From: Bacillota bacterium | GTDB taxonomy: Bacteria; Bacillota; UBA4882; UBA10575 | Direction: 5' to 3' | Assembly (NCBI GenBank): GCA_012727535.1 | Contig: JAAYGU010000056.1 | Location: forward strand, 1 to 42,529 | Length of the DNA stretch: 42,529 nt | Shown: positions 1 to 8,819 of the stretch, one piece after another | How the letters are laid out: the number at the start of each line of letters is the position of its first letter | Position numbering within the stretch: position 1 is the stretch's first letter | Position numbers and translations under genes: made by a program | Notes under the pieces: model-generated | Told to the model about the DNA's origin: nothing | Database searches by the model: none | The model's input: only the letters and a program-made list of their open reading frames with translations

Positions 1-209
1 AATGATCAAAGCAATATTGCGTATATCAGATAAGCTTATTGATAACTGAGGAATTTACACACTAATCTGGACTTGATCACATGATCCCTGGTATGGAATA
101 AACTGTAATGCTGTTTTAAATTCTATTTGGCGATAAATACAAAAAATACCTCATTTTTAACGTCCTATAATATATATTATGTAAAGTCATACGAAAAGTA
201 GGTGAAATC

Positions 210-464
210 ATGGATCTAGAGGTACGGTGCGACGTGGGAAACTGTAATTTGGGGTACGAGGCGAGTGGGCTTGACAAGGTGGAAGATGAGATGTTTATGG
301 AACTGGAGGCAGTTGAGCAATTATGGAATCGGGAAATTAAGTCTTTGGAGGAAAAGCTACGGAATTTCCGCCAAGGTTTTCTTCACCTATATGGCTACAC
401 ACCGGAATTTTTGTCGGATTTGCTTTACGTGAAGAGTCTAAAAATTAAGCCGCCACAGATTTAA
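210..464 (+). CDS. Small hypothetical protein (84 aa)
   Basis: I do not recognise this protein. It is a short, soluble, acidic-to-neutral chain with two cysteines near the start (about residues 7 and 12) and a charged, probably helical middle (about residues 24-55). There is no signal peptide or membrane segment. The ATG is preceded by a good ribosome site (AGGTGA, four bases before the ATG), and a strong hairpin terminator follows 85 bases after the stop, so it looks like a real single-gene unit. A TATAAT lies at 166-171 but has no convincing -35 partner. Bases 1-209 upstream show no gene. Confidence 0.6.
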   Translation: MDLEVRCDVGNCNLGYEASGLDKVEDEMFMELEAVEQLWNREIKSLEEKLRNFRQGFLHLYGYTPEFLSDLLYVKSLKIKPPQI

Positions 465-549
465 CCAGATCTTTTTGTTTATTTAGTTTTTTCAAACCTG
501 GTAAGAGATCCTCTCCCCTCCCCTTCTTAGTTGTTCCGGTAAAACTATA

Positions 550-597
550 AAAAACCCCGGCTGACGAGAAGAGTGATCTTCAAGTGCCGGGGTTTTT
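550..597. terminator. Bidirectional intrinsic terminator
   Basis: A 12-bp perfect stem (550-561 with 586-597) of the form AAAAACCCCGGC/GCCGGGGTTTTT surrounds a 24-base loop. It gives a T-run on both strands and lies between the converging 84-aa gene and the PPi-phosphofructokinase gene. Confidence 0.85.
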
Positions 598-662
598 GTA
601 GAATGTATAGGATTACTAGCTAAGAAACTAGCTTGTCCATAGTTCAACAAAGAGAAAGAATA

Positions 663-1946
663 TTACTTACTGCCAATCGTTACCGGTTCACGATTGAGAC
701 TGGCACCAGATACTTTGACTTTTTTCAATTTAGCAAAACGCGGTAGGCTATTTTCCAGCGGCGGAGAAGATGCGCCTTGAATCAAGGGTAAGGCATAGTC
801 GATAAATTCTTTCTTCAATCCGTTACCAGCTTCATTGATCCATTCGCGGGGGATTTTCTTTTCCTTATTGGCAACCTCTTCGAGTTTTACTAATTTGGTT
901 TTGCATTTATACTCCAGCCCGTCCTCTCGTTCAAAGGCGACCATGTAATCAGTCTTTCCTTCCACGGCATAGCGCACAGCCATCTGCCCGGCCAAGGCTG
1001 CCTCATTTACATCGGTCAGGGAGCCTAGGTGTGCCGCACATCTTTGGAGGAGGCTAAACTCAATACCACGTATTTTCGCGCTGGTTTTTTCGCGTAGGAT
1101 TTTTACCAGGGTCGGTGCCAAGCCGCCCAGTTGCACATGGCCAAAGGAATCTCTATAGGCAAGTTCCCTTCCGTATTCGGAGATGTATTTTCCGTTTTTA
1201 TCTTTAATTCCTTCGGAAACGGCAACAATCACATTGTTTTGGCGGCGATAGACCTCATTAACATCGTCGAGAAACTGGTCCAGATCGAAAGGAATTTCTG
1301 GGAGGTAGATTAAATCCGGTCCAAACCCGGCGTTAGCAGCCAACGCGGCGGAAGCGGTCAGCCAACCGGCATTCCGGCCCATGATTTCCAGGACCGTGAT
1401 CATCCCTTGATCATAAACCCTGGCATCGTGATAAACTTCCATAATAGAGGTGGCGATATACCGGGCAGCGCTACCGTAACCTGGACAATGGTCCGTCCCC
1501 CATAGATCGTTATCGATGGTTTTGGGTACGCCCATCACCCGGCATTCGTAACCAACCTTCTGAAAATATTTACTTACTTTGTTACAAGTATCCATGGAAT
1601 CATTTCCACCGTTGTACAAGAAATACCTGATGTTATATTTCTTAAAGACTTCCAGGATTCTTCGGTAATCAGTCTCATCCTCTTCAGCATCTTTAAGCTT
1701 ATAGCGGACGGAACCAAGCGCGGAGGAAGGCGTGGTTTTTAAAAGTTCCAACTCATAGGGGTCTTCTTTACTAATATCATAAAAATTTTCCTCCAAAATG
1801 CCTTTAATACCGTGGGCTGCCCCATAAACTTCGGTGATTGCTTCCTGCTTTAGCGCCTCTTGAAAAACCCCGGCCGCGCTGGCGTTGATCACCGCAGTTG
1901 GTCCCCCGGACTGCCCGAAGATAAGCGCACCTTTTAAAACACTCAT
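663..1946 (-). CDS. pfp: PPi-dependent 6-phosphofructokinase
   Basis: This enzyme phosphorylates fructose 6-phosphate to fructose 1,6-bisphosphate, using pyrophosphate reversibly in place of ATP. At 427 aa it is longer than ATP-dependent PfkA (about 320 aa). Visible motifs are the N-terminal QSGGPT loop (12-17), GGNDS (113-117) with Asp where ATP enzymes have Gly, PKTIDND (141-147) with the Lys typical of PPi enzymes (ATP enzymes have PGTIDND), and MGRNAGW (189-195). The Asp and Lys together are the known sequence marks of PPi use. An AGGAGG site precedes the ATG. It is divergent from class II aldolase, the next step of glycolysis, and pyruvate kinase lies nearby. Cofactor choice is inferred from the motifs. 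Confidence 0.93.
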   Translation of the reverse strand: MSVLKGALIFGQSGGPTAVINASAAGVFQEALKQEAITEVYGAAHGIKGILEENFYDISKEDPYELELLKTTPSSALGSVRYKLKDAEEDETDYRRILEVFKKYNIRYFLYNGGNDSMDTCNKVSKYFQKVGYECRVMGVPKTIDNDLWGTDHCPGYGSAARYIATSIMEVYHDARVYDQGMITVLEIMGRNAGWLTASAALAANAGFGPDLIYLPEIPFDLDQFLDDVNEVYRRQNNVIVAVSEGIKDKNGKYISEYGRELAYRDSFGHVQLGGLAPTLVKILREKTSAKIRGIEFSLLQRCAAHLGSLTDVNEAALAGQMAVRYAVEGKTDYMVAFEREDGLEYKCKTKLVKLEEVANKEKKIPREWINEAGNGLKKEFIDYALPLIQGASSPPLENSLPRFAKLKKVKVSGASLNREPVTIGSK

Positions 1947-2037
1947 CTGCTATACCTCCTATATTATAGTAATAATATTCAGCTGTATACTAAACGTCCT
2001 CCCGTTTAATTAACTGTTTAAAATATTTAAAGAGCCA

Positions 2038-2066
2038 ATTATATAATGCCCGGTTCAATATGTAAG
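2038..2066 (-). promoter_or_regulatory. Candidate sigma-A promoter for pfp
   Basis: On the minus strand CTTACA (2066-2061) is followed after 17 bases by a perfect TATAAT (2043-2038), about 90 bases upstream of the pfp ATG. A second TATAAT (2194-2189, minus) has no good -35. Confidence 0.5.
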
Positions 2067-2339
2067 CGTGTCTAGTATAATTCACCATTCTAGCCGGGAA
2101 CCGGGAAAAAGACAGCGGTTTTATGCCGATGAACGATGAACATCGAGTTCATTAACAGAATCAAAGTCCCATCTTTAGTTGTGAATTTATTATACACTAA
2201 TCAGGTGATGAGATAATTAAATTTAACAAAAACCACATAAAAATATAACAAAGATGGCAAATACTCTCCAGCACATAGGTTTTTTACCAACTATTAATTT
2301 ACTCCTGGGCGTAAACAGCGGCTTCAGAATAGAAATTCC

Positions 2340-2367
2340 TTGATTTTAAGTTCTAATTTGGTAGAAT
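2340..2367 (+). promoter_or_regulatory. Candidate sigma-A promoter for fba
   Basis: TTGATT (2340-2345), a 16-base spacer and TAGAAT (2362-2367), 64 bases ahead of the aldolase ATG. Confidence 0.45.
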
Positions 2368-2431
2368 TAAGATAATAAATCTAAAACATACTTATTCTAT
2401 CAACATTATTTCTTAAAGGAGTTGTTAGTTT

Positions 2432-3361
2432 ATGCCATTAGTTACTACCAAAGAAATGTTTAAAAAGGCTTACGAAGGTGGATATGCAATTGGAGCCTTC
2501 AATGTCAACAACATGGAAATTATTCAAGGTATTACCGAAGCGGCCAAAGAAGTTAATGCCCCGTTGATCTTACAAGTTTCGGCTGGTGCGCGGAAATATG
2601 CCAATCATACATATTTAATGATATTGGTGGAAGCGGCTGCAATCGACACCCAACTTCCCATCTGCCTCCATCTTGACCACGGAGATTCCTTTGAAATTTG
2701 TAAGGCCTGTATCGATGGCGGTTTTACCTCGGTCATGATCGACGGTTCACACCTTCCCTTCGAGGAAAACATTAAACTAACCAAACAGGTTGTTGACTAT
2801 GCCCATGACCATGGTGTTGTTGTCGAAGGCGAACTGGGAAGGCTGGCCGGTGTCGAGGATGATATAAATGTCTCCGAAGAAGAGTCTTCGTATACCAAAC
2901 CGGAAGAGGTGGAAGAGTTTGTCGCGCGGACCGGTGTTGATTCCCTAGCGGTTGCCATTGGTACTAGTCACGGCGCTTATAAGTTTAAGGGTGAGCCCGA
3001 ATTAAGATTTGATATTCTTGAAGAAATAGCTAGAAGACTTCCTGGTTTCCCGATTGTTCTGCACGGGGCTTCCTCGGTTATCCCAGAGTTTGTAGAGAAG
3101 ATTAATAAATATGGCGGTAATATGCCTGGTGCCCGTGGTGTTCCTGAGGATATGTTAAGGAAAGCCGCCCGGTCTGCCGTGTGCAAAATTAATATCGATT
3201 CCGATCTCCGCCTAGCGATGACCGGTACGATCCGAGAATATCTCGCTCAGCATCCGGATCATTTTGATCCTCGGCAGTATCTCAGACCGGCCAGAGAGGC
3301 GATTAAAGAACTGGTGAAACACAAGCTCATCCATGTCCTTGGCTGTGATGGTAAAGCATAA
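2432..3361 (+). CDS. fba: Class II fructose-bisphosphate aldolase
   Basis: This zinc enzyme cleaves fructose 1,6-bisphosphate to DHAP and glyceraldehyde 3-phosphate in the cytoplasm. At 309 aa it has the usual length. The catalytic Asp82 and zinc ligand His83 lie in LHLDHGDSFE. Glutamates follow in VEGELG (131-136). The second and third zinc histidines are His180 (GTSHGAYK) and His211 (LHGASS). The phosphate-binding C-terminal segment KINIDSDLR is intact. The ATG has an AAGGAG ribosome site. It is divergent from the PPi-phosphofructokinase gene, so the two genes that make and cleave fructose bisphosphate share one regulatory region. A strong terminator follows. Confidence 0.95.
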   Translation: MPLVTTKEMFKKAYEGGYAIGAFNVNNMEIIQGITEAAKEVNAPLILQVSAGARKYANHTYLMILVEAAAIDTQLPICLHLDHGDSFEICKACIDGGFTSVMIDGSHLPFEENIKLTKQVVDYAHDHGVVVEGELGRLAGVEDDINVSEEESSYTKPEEVEEFVARTGVDSLAVAIGTSHGAYKFKGEPELRFDILEEIARRLPGFPIVLHGASSVIPEFVEKINKYGGNMPGARGVPEDMLRKAARSAVCKINIDSDLRLAMTGTIREYLAQHPDHFDPRQYLRPAREAIKELVKHKLIHVLGCDGKA

Positions 3362-3377
3362 AAACAGCTAAAAAGTG

Positions 3378-3408
3378 TCCCGCCTTACCTAGTAGGGCGG
3401 GATTTTTG
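3378..3408 (+). terminator. Intrinsic terminator of fba
   Basis: TCCCGCC (3378-3384) pairs with GGCGGGA (3396-3402), followed by five Ts, 17 bases after the fba stop. Confidence 0.9.
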
Positions 3409-3429
3409 CATAAATGAGGAGTGCTTCCA

Positions 3430-4236
3430 ATGTACAACAAAGTTCAGTACCGCATACTGCTGTTGGCAGTTTTAATTATAATCCAAACTCTACCAGCGAG
3501 TGTCTTGGCTTACGTTAACGACCCCCTCCCCTCCCCGCCTGTTTATTCCTACCGGATCATCAACTGTTTTCCTCATGATCCTGATGCTTTTACCCAGGGT
3601 CTAATCTATTACGCTGGTTATTTTTACGAAGGAACCGGTTTGTATGGCCATTCCTCCTTGCGTAAGGTTAAGCTACAAGACGGAGCGGTTCTTCAGCAGA
3701 TTAACCTCCCACCGGAATACTTTGGTGAGGGTATTACCCTCCATAACGGACGGCTGGTTCAATTAACCTGGCGGGAACATCAAGGGTTCGTTTATGACCT
3801 TAATTTCTTTACTCTACTAGATACCTTTACCTATCCAACGGAAGGGTGGGGTCTAACCAGTGATGGTAAGCACTTGATTATGAGTGACGGCTCCCCTACC
3901 CTTACCTTTCTTGATCCTGAAACTTACATCCCGGTCAAGCGAATCCTGGTCACCAGCCATAACCGGCCGGTAGCTAACCTGAATGAACTTGAATATATCA
4001 AAGGGCAGATCTTTGCTAATATCTGGCAAACTGATCAGATTGCAATCATCGACCCGGACAGCGGTCAAGTTACCGGGTGGCTTGACTTGACTGGCCTGCT
4101 CGACCCCCAGACCAATAAAGGGCAGACGGTCGATGTCCTCAATGGGATTGCCTATGATCCAGACGGCGACCGGATATTTGTTACCGGGAAATTCTGGCCG
4201 CGCCTTTTTGAGATTCAAGTAATTGGTTTGGAATAA
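3430..4236 (+). CDS. Secreted glutaminyl-peptide cyclotransferase (glutamine cyclotransferase family)
   Basis: Bacterial and plant-type glutaminyl cyclases convert N-terminal Gln to pyroglutamate. They are five-bladed beta-propellers. Here an N-terminal signal sequence (a hydrophobic stretch ending at about residue 27, SVLA) precedes the diagnostic family start with HDPDAFTQGL and then YEGTGLYG. Later blocks include LNELEY and VLNGIAYDP, all typical of PF05096. The start is placed at ATG 3430 because GAGGAG lies eight bases upstream. An upstream in-frame GTG (3421) overlaps that ribosome site. The 268-aa length is normal. It converges with the patatin gene with only seven bases between the stops. 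The physiological substrate is unknown. Confidence 0.85.
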   Translation: MYNKVQYRILLLAVLIIIQTLPASVLAYVNDPLPSPPVYSYRIINCFPHDPDAFTQGLIYYAGYFYEGTGLYGHSSLRKVKLQDGAVLQQINLPPEYFGEGITLHNGRLVQLTWREHQGFVYDLNFFTLLDTFTYPTEGWGLTSDGKHLIMSDGSPTLTFLDPETYIPVKRILVTSHNRPVANLNELEYIKGQIFANIWQTDQIAIIDPDSGQVTGWLDLTGLLDPQTNKGQTVDVLNGIAYDPDGDRIFVTGKFWPRLFEIQVIGLE

Positions 4237-4243
4237 AATTTAC

Positions 4244-6193
4244 TCAAAACGATAAATCCAGAGATAAAGCGCCCCGCCAGGAAGCTTTTCCGAAATCATA
4301 GGCCACATATCCCCCGAAGATAAAGGGCTTAATCCCAAGGAGGTTCAGGTCACAAGCTGTTCCGATCCCGGCTGCATAGGTGGTCTCATCACCTTTTTCT
4401 CGGAGGTGATAACATAGATCAGTAAAGGAGAAGAAAGAGATCTCTTTGAGCTGGATGCATTGGAACAGTTCCAGTGAATAAGCAAAGCGATGGTGATAAT
4501 CCAATTGTAAGGAAGATTGGAGGAAAAGCTCCTGGTCCGCGAGGGTTGGTGCAAATCCACGGTAGATTGAGGGAGGAGCAAACACCTCTTGCTCAGCGGT
4601 ATTACTGACCACCATTCTCGGTTGTAAGGTAAAGTACTCCCCTACTCCTCTGCTCATTACCTGGGAATAAACATATTTCGTTCCAGTTATTCCTGTGTGA
4701 CCGGATAATGGCGTGTAAAGATCGGTCTCTCCTTTGATCTTGGTTTTCCCCCAATTTAGCTCAAAGATTCCACCACCATGAAGATACTGTGTACTTTTGA
4801 GATCAGCCCAACCGAGGGAGAGAGCATAATGAGGGCGGTGATACTTTAAATCCAGACCGTATCCAGTCTGCTCTCCGGTTCTTTCTTTTTCGTAAAATGC
4901 TTTACCAATCAGGTCTACAGACGGGGTCAGACCAATCACTTTAAACTTTGCCTCTAGATAATCGAAGCTTTTACCTCTCGTTAAGAGTTCAAGGTTAGCT
5001 GGCCCCCTTTGCCAAAGGAGTCCGTACTGGAGAGTTGAGGACTCGGCTTTTAGTAGCTTCTGTTTGAAAAAAGAATGTTCCTTTCCATAGTAAACGATTG
5101 GTTTAATACGGGTAAAATCGTATCGTAAACGTTCATATTTAAGGTCGGTAACCAGTTTAGAGCGGCTTTGTTCATAGTTGTGGCTTGCCATCTCCGACTG
5201 GGTTTGTAGTTCATCATCTTTTAACGGTATATTTTTGGCGGCTAAAACCCGTTTAAGCTCTGGGATCAGTTTTTTTGCTTCACAGTAACCTAAAGCAATG
5301 AATTCAGCGGCCAGGTGATAATCCATAAATGAGTAATCTCCGACCTCACAGTTGATCGTTAGATCAGAATACTGGTCAATAATCTCTTGTGAATTTCTTT
5401 CCTTTTGCAGATTAATAAAACGCGTCCAAGCGCGAATCGGCAGATCGTAGGTGTTATAGGGCAGGGCGTCAAAAGCGGTGGTCGAGATAATGACATCAGC
5501 ACCAAGCACCTTAGCAGCCTGAGCCGGTGTCAATTCTAAGATCCCTGGATCCATGAGGTATAAGCCATCATAGTTGACCACCGGAAAAAAGAGGGGGATC
5601 GAGTAAGAGCCTTGGATCTCTCTAGAAATCCGGCCACTGGTGTGGATATATTTCACCCCATTAGTCAGGTCATAACTTAATAAAGCCGTGGGGATCGGAA
5701 ATTCTTCCATCCTTTGATAGGGTGAGAATTTTTCCATAAAAAAGTTAACTCTTCGGGTGTCGATTACCGAATAGATGAAGGGAAAATTAAGATCAAACAA
5801 TGAAGGCAAAAGATTGGTGGTAACCAACTCTTCAATGGATGCGATGGGCATCCCGCTGCCGTAAAGTACCGCAACAATCGCCCCCATACTAGAACCGACC
5901 ACTAGATCGACCGGGATCTTCTCTTCTTCCAGTGCTTTTAAGATCCCGACATTAACCAATGCCCTTGCTCCCCCGCCCCCTAGCGCGACAGCCACGGTCG
6001 GTTTTTGTTTATTATTAAAATGAGGAGCGTTTTGAACGAAGAAAAGCTCCCCGGTTGCCTCTTCTTCAACAATCTGATAAGGAGGCCTCACCTCTTCTGT
6101 CTTCGCGTGAATAAGACCGGAGGACCAAACCAGGAGATTAATAGCCACCATGAGGCGGATTAGTAATTGTTTGCTAGAAAATAGAACCTTCAT
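4244..6193 (-). CDS. Patatin-like phospholipase with C-terminal beta-barrel-like region
   Basis: An N-terminal signal or anchor (about 1-30) is followed by a patatin acyl-hydrolase domain (about 66-310). It has the glycine-rich oxyanion loop GGGGAR, the nucleophile elbow GSSMG (Ser102) and a catalytic-Asp candidate in LMDPG (Asp215); most relatives have DGG or DGA there. The C-terminal half (about 400-649) alternates short polar and aromatic strands and ends SLDLSF with a terminal Phe, as outer-membrane barrels do. This architecture matches PlpD-type (type Vd) autotransporters or RssA-like patatins fused to a surface-antigen barrel, and implies an outer membrane. The start is ATG 6193; a TTG nine bases upstream with GAGGAAGG is an alternative. 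Substrate unknown. Confidence 0.8.
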   Translation of the reverse strand: MKVLFSSKQLLIRLMVAINLLVWSSGLIHAKTEEVRPPYQIVEEEATGELFFVQNAPHFNNKQKPTVAVALGGGGARALVNVGILKALEEEKIPVDLVVGSSMGAIVAVLYGSGMPIASIEELVTTNLLPSLFDLNFPFIYSVIDTRRVNFFMEKFSPYQRMEEFPIPTALLSYDLTNGVKYIHTSGRISREIQGSYSIPLFFPVVNYDGLYLMDPGILELTPAQAAKVLGADVIISTTAFDALPYNTYDLPIRAWTRFINLQKERNSQEIIDQYSDLTINCEVGDYSFMDYHLAAEFIALGYCEAKKLIPELKRVLAAKNIPLKDDELQTQSEMASHNYEQSRSKLVTDLKYERLRYDFTRIKPIVYYGKEHSFFKQKLLKAESSTLQYGLLWQRGPANLELLTRGKSFDYLEAKFKVIGLTPSVDLIGKAFYEKERTGEQTGYGLDLKYHRPHYALSLGWADLKSTQYLHGGGIFELNWGKTKIKGETDLYTPLSGHTGITGTKYVYSQVMSRGVGEYFTLQPRMVVSNTAEQEVFAPPSIYRGFAPTLADQELFLQSSLQLDYHHRFAYSLELFQCIQLKEISFFSFTDLCYHLREKGDETTYAAGIGTACDLNLLGIKPFIFGGYVAYDFGKASWRGALSLDLSF

Positions 6194-6255
6194 CAATGCC
6201 AATTCCTGCCTTCCTCAGAACAGATTATTCTTTTAGTCTGTGCTCTTTCTTGCTT

Positions 6256-7680
6256 TCAAGTCTTCCCGACAATATTTACTTTCATGGTATTGGTAGTCCC
6301 ACTGATTCCTACTGGTACGCCAGCGGTAATAACAATCAAATCTCCGTTTTGCACATAGCCTGATTCTAAAGCCTTTTGCTCTCCAATTGCGAACAAGTCG
6401 TCAGCGGTGAGAACTTCATCTACTAAAAAGGGGATTACACCCCAGGACAAGGCGAGTTGGCGTTGGACCTTTTCCACAGGGGTTATAGCGATAATTGGAC
6501 AAGCAGGTCGAAAGCGCGAAATCATTTTTGCCGTATAACCCGACTGTGTAAAGGCAACTATGGCCGCCACCTTTAAGTTCATTGCTGTTGTGCAAGTAGC
6601 ATGGCTGATCGCATTGGTTACACTTCCCATTAAATCATACTTAGTTTGCGAAAAAGCAGTCCAATAATCCATCGCCTTTTCCGCTTTCTCGGCAATCTTG
6701 CCCATGGTAATCAAGCTTTCGAGTGGATATTTCCCCATCGCTGTTTCCCCCGAAAGCATAATAGCACTTGTTCGATCATAAATGGCATTGGCGATATCAC
6801 TGGCTTCCGCTCTGGTTGGCCTAGGATTTCTAATCATCGAGTCTAACATCTGGGTAGCCGTAATCACCGGTTTCCCATAACGATAGCATTTATCGATCAG
6901 GGATTTTTGGACAATCGGTACTTCTTCTACGGGAATCTCCACTCCTAAGTCACCACGAGCAACCATGATCCCGTCTGCTACCTCTAAAATCTGATCGAAA
7001 TTCTCAATCCCTTGCCGGTTTTCAATTTTAGCGATTATTTTCAGATCGGTGCCCCCGTGTTGGTCAAGGATTTCTCTGATCATTGTCACATCAGAGGGTT
7101 TTCGAACAAAGGAGGCGGCAATAAAATCAAAGTCATTTTCGATCCCAAAGATGATATCCTTAATATCTTGTGGCGTTAATGAAGGCAGGTTTATATTGGC
7201 ATTAGGTACATTTATGCCTTGATTATTTCTGATCACCCCACCATTGAGGATAACGCAATGGATATCGCTGCCTTCTATCCTTTCCACCATAAGTTCAACC
7301 CGCCCATCATTGAGCAAGATTCGATCATGCTTTTTGACGTCTTTATGTAAATCTTTATAGGTAACCGAGCATTTTGTCTGATCGCCGATTATATCTTCAT
7401 TGGAAAGAATAAACCGCTCTCCCTTTTTTAACGAGGTTTCACCATGCGTGAACCTCCCCGTCCGGATTTCCGGCCCCTTCGTATCCAGAAGTAAAGGAAT
7501 CGGTAGTTTCAAACTATCCCTTACCCTTTTAAACCTTTCGACCCTCTGTTTGTGCTCTTCGTGACAACCATGGGAAAAATTAACACGCGCCCCATCCATG
7601 CCGTTTACAATAAGCTCCCTTAGGATTTTCTCATCATCTACGGCCGGTCCCAAAGTACAGATTATTTTGGTCCTTCTCAT
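6256..7680 (-). CDS. pyk: Pyruvate kinase
   Basis: This enzyme transfers phosphate from phosphoenolpyruvate to ADP, the last step of glycolysis. The 474-aa protein has the family N-terminus RRTKIICTLGPA, the substrate-binding GARVNFSHG, IIAKIEN with the catalytic Lys, the signature MVARGDLGVEIP, and ATQMLDSM. The short C-terminal domain ends with ITAGVPVG, and there is no extra PEP-utiliser domain of the kind Bacillus enzymes carry. The ATG at 7680 has a GAGGTG site; a GTG just upstream is less likely. It sits downstream of the pduL/fmdB genes but is separated from them by a terminator. Confidence 0.96.
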   Translation of the reverse strand: MRRTKIICTLGPAVDDEKILRELIVNGMDGARVNFSHGCHEEHKQRVERFKRVRDSLKLPIPLLLDTKGPEIRTGRFTHGETSLKKGERFILSNEDIIGDQTKCSVTYKDLHKDVKKHDRILLNDGRVELMVERIEGSDIHCVILNGGVIRNNQGINVPNANINLPSLTPQDIKDIIFGIENDFDFIAASFVRKPSDVTMIREILDQHGGTDLKIIAKIENRQGIENFDQILEVADGIMVARGDLGVEIPVEEVPIVQKSLIDKCYRYGKPVITATQMLDSMIRNPRPTRAEASDIANAIYDRTSAIMLSGETAMGKYPLESLITMGKIAEKAEKAMDYWTAFSQTKYDLMGSVTNAISHATCTTAMNLKVAAIVAFTQSGYTAKMISRFRPACPIIAITPVEKVQRQLALSWGVIPFLVDEVLTADDLFAIGEQKALESGYVQNGDLIVITAGVPVGISGTTNTMKVNIVGKT

Positions 7681-7849
7681 CACAACACCTCGTTCAATTA
7701 AGTAAGCTATCTAATGACAGCGATTTTACTAATCGGTAAAGACTTATTTTTTACAACAACAATCATAGGACTATTTCTTCACCTGGCTCCAAATCCCTAC
7801 CAATGATCTAATCTATTAATCACCATCTATCTTCTCATAAACTAAAATA

Positions 7850-7884
7850 AAAAAGATCCTATTTGTGAATAACAGGATCTTTTT
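7850..7884 (-). terminator. Intrinsic terminator after the FmdB-type gene
   Basis: An 11-bp stem (7850-7860 with 7874-7884, AAAAAGATCCT/AGGATCTTTTT). Read on the minus strand it is followed by a long T-run, so it ends the pduL-fmdB transcript before pyk. Confidence 0.85.
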
Positions 7885-7933
7885 ACTAATGTATACTATT
7901 CTCTTCCGACCACAGCTCTGCCGCTGTTTACCT

Positions 7934-8149
7934 CTAGTGACAAGTTGAACAGTGTCCACCACCACAACCGGCACAACCGGAAGAGCTGGTAGTAGACGAG
8001 CCCGCTTGTCTACCGACGCCGAACAGGGAAAAGAGACGGGTTGTCTCTGACGAACCACATTTCGGGCAAATAAGCTGTTTTGTATCTGTTTTGCATAATT
8101 CTTCAAACTTATGCTTACACTGTTGGCAGGTAAACTCATAAATCGGCAA
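7934..8149 (-). CDS. FmdB-family zinc-ribbon protein
   Basis: This 71-aa protein begins PIYEFTCQQC, the family hallmark, with a first CxxC, a second CPKC about 20 residues later, and a Cys/Gly-rich tail (GCAGCGGG then CSTCH). FmdB-like proteins are putative regulatory or metal-binding zinc ribbons of unknown precise role. I place the start at TTG 8149, since it gives the conserved MPIYEF start with GAGGTGAG four bases before it. The upstream GTG at 8158 overlaps that ribosome site. It lies 19 bases behind pduL, so the two are probably one transcript. It stops with TAG. Confidence 0.82.
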   Translation of the reverse strand: MPIYEFTCQQCKHKFEELCKTDTKQLICPKCGSSETTRLFSLFGVGRQAGSSTTSSSGCAGCGGGHCSTCH

Positions 8150-8168
8150 AGTACTCACCTCAGAAGAG

Positions 8169-8741
8169 CTATTTTATAATTGTTACTAAATCTCCATTCT
8201 TGAGACCGGCAGCGTTGGCCTCATCTATGTCAAGATGAAGGTCTTTTTTATAGTTAGGACCGACTCTGACTAAGATTTGGTCAAAGATTAAGCCACGGCT
8301 TCCTTCTACTTTAGCTTGGACAATGTCTTGATCCTTTAAACCAAGCTCTTCTCCTTCGGCGGTACTTAGATGCAAGTGGCGCTGAGCGATCATCACACCC
8401 TCGGTAATTTCAATCCGGCCTTGCGGTCCCTCAATCGTGATTCCTGGGGTGTCTTTTAGATTCCCGGAATCGCGGATCGGAGCAGCAATCCCTAAGGTAA
8501 AAGAGTCAGTTAAGGAAATTTCCACTTGGGTCTGGGGACGAACCGGTCCAAGGATTCGCACATTGGCGATGGTCCGTTTGGGACCAATCAGATTCACGGT
8601 TTCCTCGGCCGCAAATTGCCCGGGTTGGGAGAGCTCTTTTTTGACGGTAAGTTTATAACCGGGGCCAAAGAGTGTTTCCAGATCTTCTTGCGAGAGATGG
8701 ACATGGCGGTTAGAGACTCCAACTGGTACTTTAATCGACAT
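8169..8741 (-). CDS. pduL: Phosphate propanoyltransferase / phosphotransacylase (PduL)
   Basis: PduL interconverts acyl-CoA and acyl-phosphate and is unrelated in sequence to Pta. Both zinc-binding segments of the duplicated barrel are present: NRHVHL (about 11-16) and QRHLHL (about 123-128). Other family blocks are RDSGN and HLDIDEANAAGL near the C-terminus. At 190 aa it is a compact version with no obvious N-terminal encapsulation peptide, and no microcompartment shell genes are nearby, so I infer a free-standing acetyl-phosphate-forming enzyme of fermentation. AAAGGGG lies eight bases before the ATG. It is followed closely by the FmdB-type gene. Confidence 0.92.
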   Translation of the reverse strand: MSIKVPVGVSNRHVHLSQEDLETLFGPGYKLTVKKELSQPGQFAAEETVNLIGPKRTIANVRILGPVRPQTQVEISLTDSFTLGIAAPIRDSGNLKDTPGITIEGPQGRIEITEGVMIAQRHLHLSTAEGEELGLKDQDIVQAKVEGSRGLIFDQILVRVGPNYKKDLHLDIDEANAAGLKNGDLVTIIK

Positions 8742-8783
8742 GGTATGTACCCCTTTCTATATGTCAAATCATGGATTCACCCA

Positions 8784-8810
8784 GAAAAAAAACCGGGTTC
8801 ATTCCGGTTC
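8784..8810 (-). terminator. Intrinsic terminator of tRNA-Trp
   Basis: AACCGG (8791-8796) pairs with CCGGTT (8804-8809). On the minus strand the stem is followed by eight Ts, directly after the tRNA 3' end. Confidence 0.8.
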
Positions 8811-8819
8811 GTAAGCATA

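Larger units (their letters stand above)
1947..2431. other. 485-base divergent intergenic region
   Basis: This AT-rich spacer lies between the divergently transcribed pfp and fba genes. It holds the candidate promoters listed separately. I see no open frame, RNA gene or strong hairpin in the remainder. Confidence 0.6.

Noticed and set aside
8737-8769. TTGACA upstream of pduL as a promoter
   Set aside because: A -10 at normal spacing would fall on the ribosome site or start codon; nothing like TATAAT is there.
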